DNA of 30,187 nucleotides from Haplomitrium mnioides (taxonomy: Eukaryota; Marchantiophyta; Haplomitriopsida; Calobryales), in the NCBI GenBank assembly GCA_049999725.1, contig JBNGIS010033744.1, forward strand, positions 1 to 30,187. Reading direction: 5' to 3'. The translations under genes and the position numbers were made by a program. The notes below the pieces were generated by a model. It searched no databases, was not told where the DNA came from, and saw nothing but the letters and a program-made list of their open reading frames with translations. This document shows positions 27,371-30,187 of this stretch, piece by piece (the first letter of the stretch is position 1; each line of letters opens with the position of its first letter).

Positions 27371-30187
27371 GGCAGAACTAAGGAAGAACGACCCTTGCGA
27401 AGTTTAATCGACAACCGCAGTCCCGAGGATTCCGTAGAGCGATGCGGAAACGGAAGACGTGGCAGCTCTTGCGGGTCCGAAGAGTTCGACGGGATCCCGC
27501 CTCCCTACATGGGGATCCCCGGTTAAGATGGATCCGATCAGCCTCCCCATGTGGAATCCCCACTTAGCAGGGATCCGTGAAGGAAGATCCGACGGGTCCG
27601 AAGTGATGGCAAAGCGGCGACTGACAAAGCAAAGACTTGTCACTATTACGGCGGCATGGAAGATTTCTTAAGGCAACAGCGAGGCTAAGCAAGAAGGACA
27701 AAACAACAACAGATCCTAGTTACGGACTCAAGAACTCCGTGGGGGGCTACGGAAACGTGGTAGTCCCACCGCACTTCACGGATTCACGGACACGTGGCAT
27801 TCCCAGGGAGTCCGCGAGACTTAGAGGAAAATGGGGAGGCCCCGGGTAACTTGGTTCCGATGAGCCTCCCTAAGTAGGGATACCGGTTAACAGGGATCCG
27901 ACAGGAAGCCCAACTGAAGACCAAGGGAAGGGATGCGAAACAGTGACTTATCACGAATCCGGCCAGTCAAAGAGCGAGCAAGGCGAAATGTTGATATATC
28001 ACTGATCCGGCAAAGCGGCGGAAAGTTCGACAAGGTATGGTCTGAAAGTTTGACGGGAGTTTATGCCGCGCTTAGTTCTTGTGGTGAAAAGGTGATGAAG
28101 CGACGATCCGGCCAGAAGAAGAAGTAAGGGGCCAGCAGCCAAAAAGGTGACCTATCGGAGTTCCGGCATTGCCGAGATTGAAAGTTCAACCGGGCGCTGA
28201 AAGTTCGAAGGGGACCAACGGGGAGTCTGCCATGGTTCCTATATCAAGCAGAGCAAAGAGTTAGCGAAGGAAGCCTCAGTTCTTATTGCGAGCGGGATCC
28301 GAAGCGGCGACAAAAGGTATTGTTCTTACTCGGCGAGTGAGTTGCTTTACGGATGACGTGGCGTTCAGCTGGGTCCGAGGGTTCATGCGGGTCTTTGACA
28401 GATGACGTGGCGCTCAACTATTGTCCGAGGGTTCGTGCGGGTTAGCACCGGGTCAACTACGGAATCCGGTGAAGGCGACGGTCCGCCCACCCCTTTGCGG
28501 GGCAGCGGCGGATGGCGCTTTGCGGATGACATGGAAGGCAGGACACGTGGCGACATGTGGTGTTCCGATGGCGATTGCGGGATTCCGAAGAGAATGGCAG
28601 GGTTACGAGGGAGTTCACGGACACGTGGCGACCTGTGGTGTCCCGAGGTCGACGGCAAAGTTCTGCTGATTGACGACGCGGTTCCGATGGAGTTTGCAGG
28701 CACGTGGCACCTGGCGGGGGTCCGTGAGCTCTTGCGGAAGCATGACAACTTGCGGGGGTCTGCGGGTGATCGCGGGGGCATGGCAACGAGGAGAATCAAG
28801 GAAAAACTAGGAATCAGCCCGCGAGATGCGACGGTTGGCCAATCTACGGGGTCGACCTACGAATCCAATCCTATCCAAAGTAAATGTCTTCGAATTCCTC
28901 TGCGGGAAGACCTCCTCGACAACTACTTTGGGTCTGCGCTCGAACTGATGCTTCAAAGGAATCAAACCAAGATTGCGACGGGATTGCTGATGCGTCCAAA
29001 CGGCGAGGCGATCCTGATCGCAAACCTGCAAAAGAGAGCACTACGAATCGAAGGCAGGGTTCAGCCAAGAGTTCTCCGACAATCTTCCTTAATTCTGAAT
29101 GCTTCAACTGACACCATTAGACGCGGGCAGTCTGACAGGTGTCAGCTTCTCAAGAAACAGAGGCCAACGAGAAAAACGGCCAAGTCCAGCGAGGGGGAAA
29201 GTGGCGTTCTTGTTCAAGAAACCGTCAAGAGCTCTGAGCAAGGTCTTCACCCACATTCGACCAAGTGCCAACTTCGCACCCAGTCCATGCCAGGGGTATC
29301 TGCTGGGATTAAACGGGAATTCGAAATGGCAGTTGAGAACCTTGGGTTAATGGTTTCAGTTAGTTGTTGCTCGTACTGGCCAAGTGTCACCACGACGTTG
29401 CTTAACAAGATTAACTACCGAAAGCGGGGGAAACAAGAATGCGAGAGAAACAGAAAGACTTCAGCAAGGTGATAGGGGAGTATAAAGGGATTGTCTGCGA
29501 TGTTTGAAGGGTTGGTGTAAATGCAAGCTTGCAAGTCGTGAGAGCGATAGCAGAAAGGAAGACACACGAGGGAGGGAGGACAGATTTCTTGAAGCTTCAC
29601 TTGAGGCAGGTGAACTCGAGTAGGGGGCTAGCAAGGGTGGAGTTGGACTGGAGGAGCGCTGGGAATCGCTAGGCAGGGAGCTCTAGAGGCTCAAGCGATC
29701 CAGGTGTACTCATCTCTGCGGGTGGACCAGCATCGAAGGTGGATTGATACTTGAAGGCTGAAGGGAATCTGGGTTGTCTTGAAATCGGAGGGGTTGCCAA
29801 GGTGGGATCGTTGGGGTCGCCTTAGTGTCAACTGTGCAGGAGCAACAATCCCAAGAACGTCAAGGGCATTTCTAGTTTATTCTCTCAAGGGAAGTCAAGA
29901 AGGAGTAGCTGCATTCGTGCCCGCGTACGGTGTAAGAAGATCCATCGAAGCTTCGGGGTGGAGTGGGTGGCCAACAGTCGAGAGGACTGTCTTCCAGAGG
30001 TGGAAGTTAAACAAGACCTCTTCTGATCCTGAAGAAGTCAAACAGGGCTTCTCGCGAGGGAAGGTAAAAAGACTATCTGGAAAAGGGTGCGTGAGTAGAG
30101 GGAGGACGTGTCACTGGAATCGTGAGGCTCAAGAGAAGGTGGAATAAAGATCAGGAGTGCAAGGGAGGCAGCAAAGATCGGATGTTG
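27371..30187 (+). repeat. Long GC-rich repeat, right arm (LTR-like, plus orientation), runs off the window
   Basis: It is the inverse counterpart of 23900-26902. It contains repeated phrases such as GGATGACGTGGCG, GACACGTGGCGACNTGTGGT and GGTCCGCCCACCCCTTTGCG (28340-28700). The segment from about 28800 to 29600 has no obvious counterpart in the left arm, which seems deleted there. A 356-codon plus-strand open frame (28402-29472) crosses these repeats without any known domain and is probably not a gene. The end of the repeat lies beyond 30187. Confidence 0.6.
29481..29486 (+). promoter_or_regulatory. Possible TATA box in the right arm
   Basis: GGGGAGTATAAAGGGATT is a good TATA-type core in an otherwise GC-rich region and is placed as expected for a promoter in a long LTR. 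No transcript evidence can be read from sequence alone. Confidence 0.3.

Noticed and set aside
28402-29472. Plus-strand open frame of 356 codons
   Set aside because: It crosses the right-arm repeats and has several equally open overlapping frames on both strands. No motif or family resemblance is visible, and the matching left-arm region does not keep it.

Overview
This window looks like a piece of a large, repeat-rich plant nuclear genome. The reasons are plant-type Ty3/gypsy chromoviruses and copia fragments primed by initiator-Met tRNA, GT..AG introns with pyrimidine-rich acceptors, many decayed and nested elements, and an assembly gap of ten Ns. A gymnosperm or another large-genome land plant fits best, but nothing here fixes the species. 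I see no intact protein-coding gene. Nearly everything is the remains of mobile elements, plus two older, intron-bearing gene relics. There is no rRNA, tRNA or CRISPR.

Layout. (1) 1-2374: an AT-rich relic of a beta-class DNA amino-methyltransferase (N4-cytosine/N6-adenine type), in two exons around a 99-nt intron, flanked by short repeats with an ATGCATGCAT-like core. (2) 2375-6490: a minus-strand chromovirus truncated inside its reverse transcriptase. It keeps protease, gag with a CCHC knuckle, an unexplained extra 5' ORF, the primer binding site and a complete 5' LTR. A 987-bp element with a 9-bp target duplication sits in it. (3) 6491-11028, resuming at 22405-22562: a plus-strand relic of a DUF7869-type, transposase-like gene, with a long intron full of the same ATGCATGCAT-core repeats. 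(4) 11029-22404: one chromovirus insertion of the same family as (2), bounded by TG..CA LTR ends and a CCATT target duplication. The host reading frame resumes in phase after it. This element has been torn apart. About 3.56 kb (part of the 5' LTR, PBS, 5' ORF, gag, protease, RT and part of RNase H) now lies inverted. The middle holds foreign pieces: an integrase tail with a PHD-finger start, a copia RNase H, a stray gypsy RNase H, an ~0.8-kb direct repeat around the assembly gap, an unknown decayed ORF, and RT/RNase H of a second gypsy lineage. Its integrase, chromodomain, polypurine tract and 3' LTR remain in place. (5) 22563-23300: AT-rich sequence with more ATGCATGCAT-core repeats. (6) About 23300-30187: an abrupt change to GC-rich DNA. 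Two copies of one long, LTR-like repeat lie head to head as an inverted repeat, each with internal tandem repeats.

How it fits together. The oldest layer is the pair of plus-strand relics (methyltransferase and DUF7869-type) and their shared intronic repeats. Chromoviruses of one family then inserted twice, once inside the DUF7869-type coding frame, and later insertions and repair events scrambled them. The points most worth a second look are the bacterial-type methyltransferase relic near a DDE-like transposase relic on the same strand, the frame that resumes across an 11.4-kb insertion, and the patchwork repair scar at 16041-16074.
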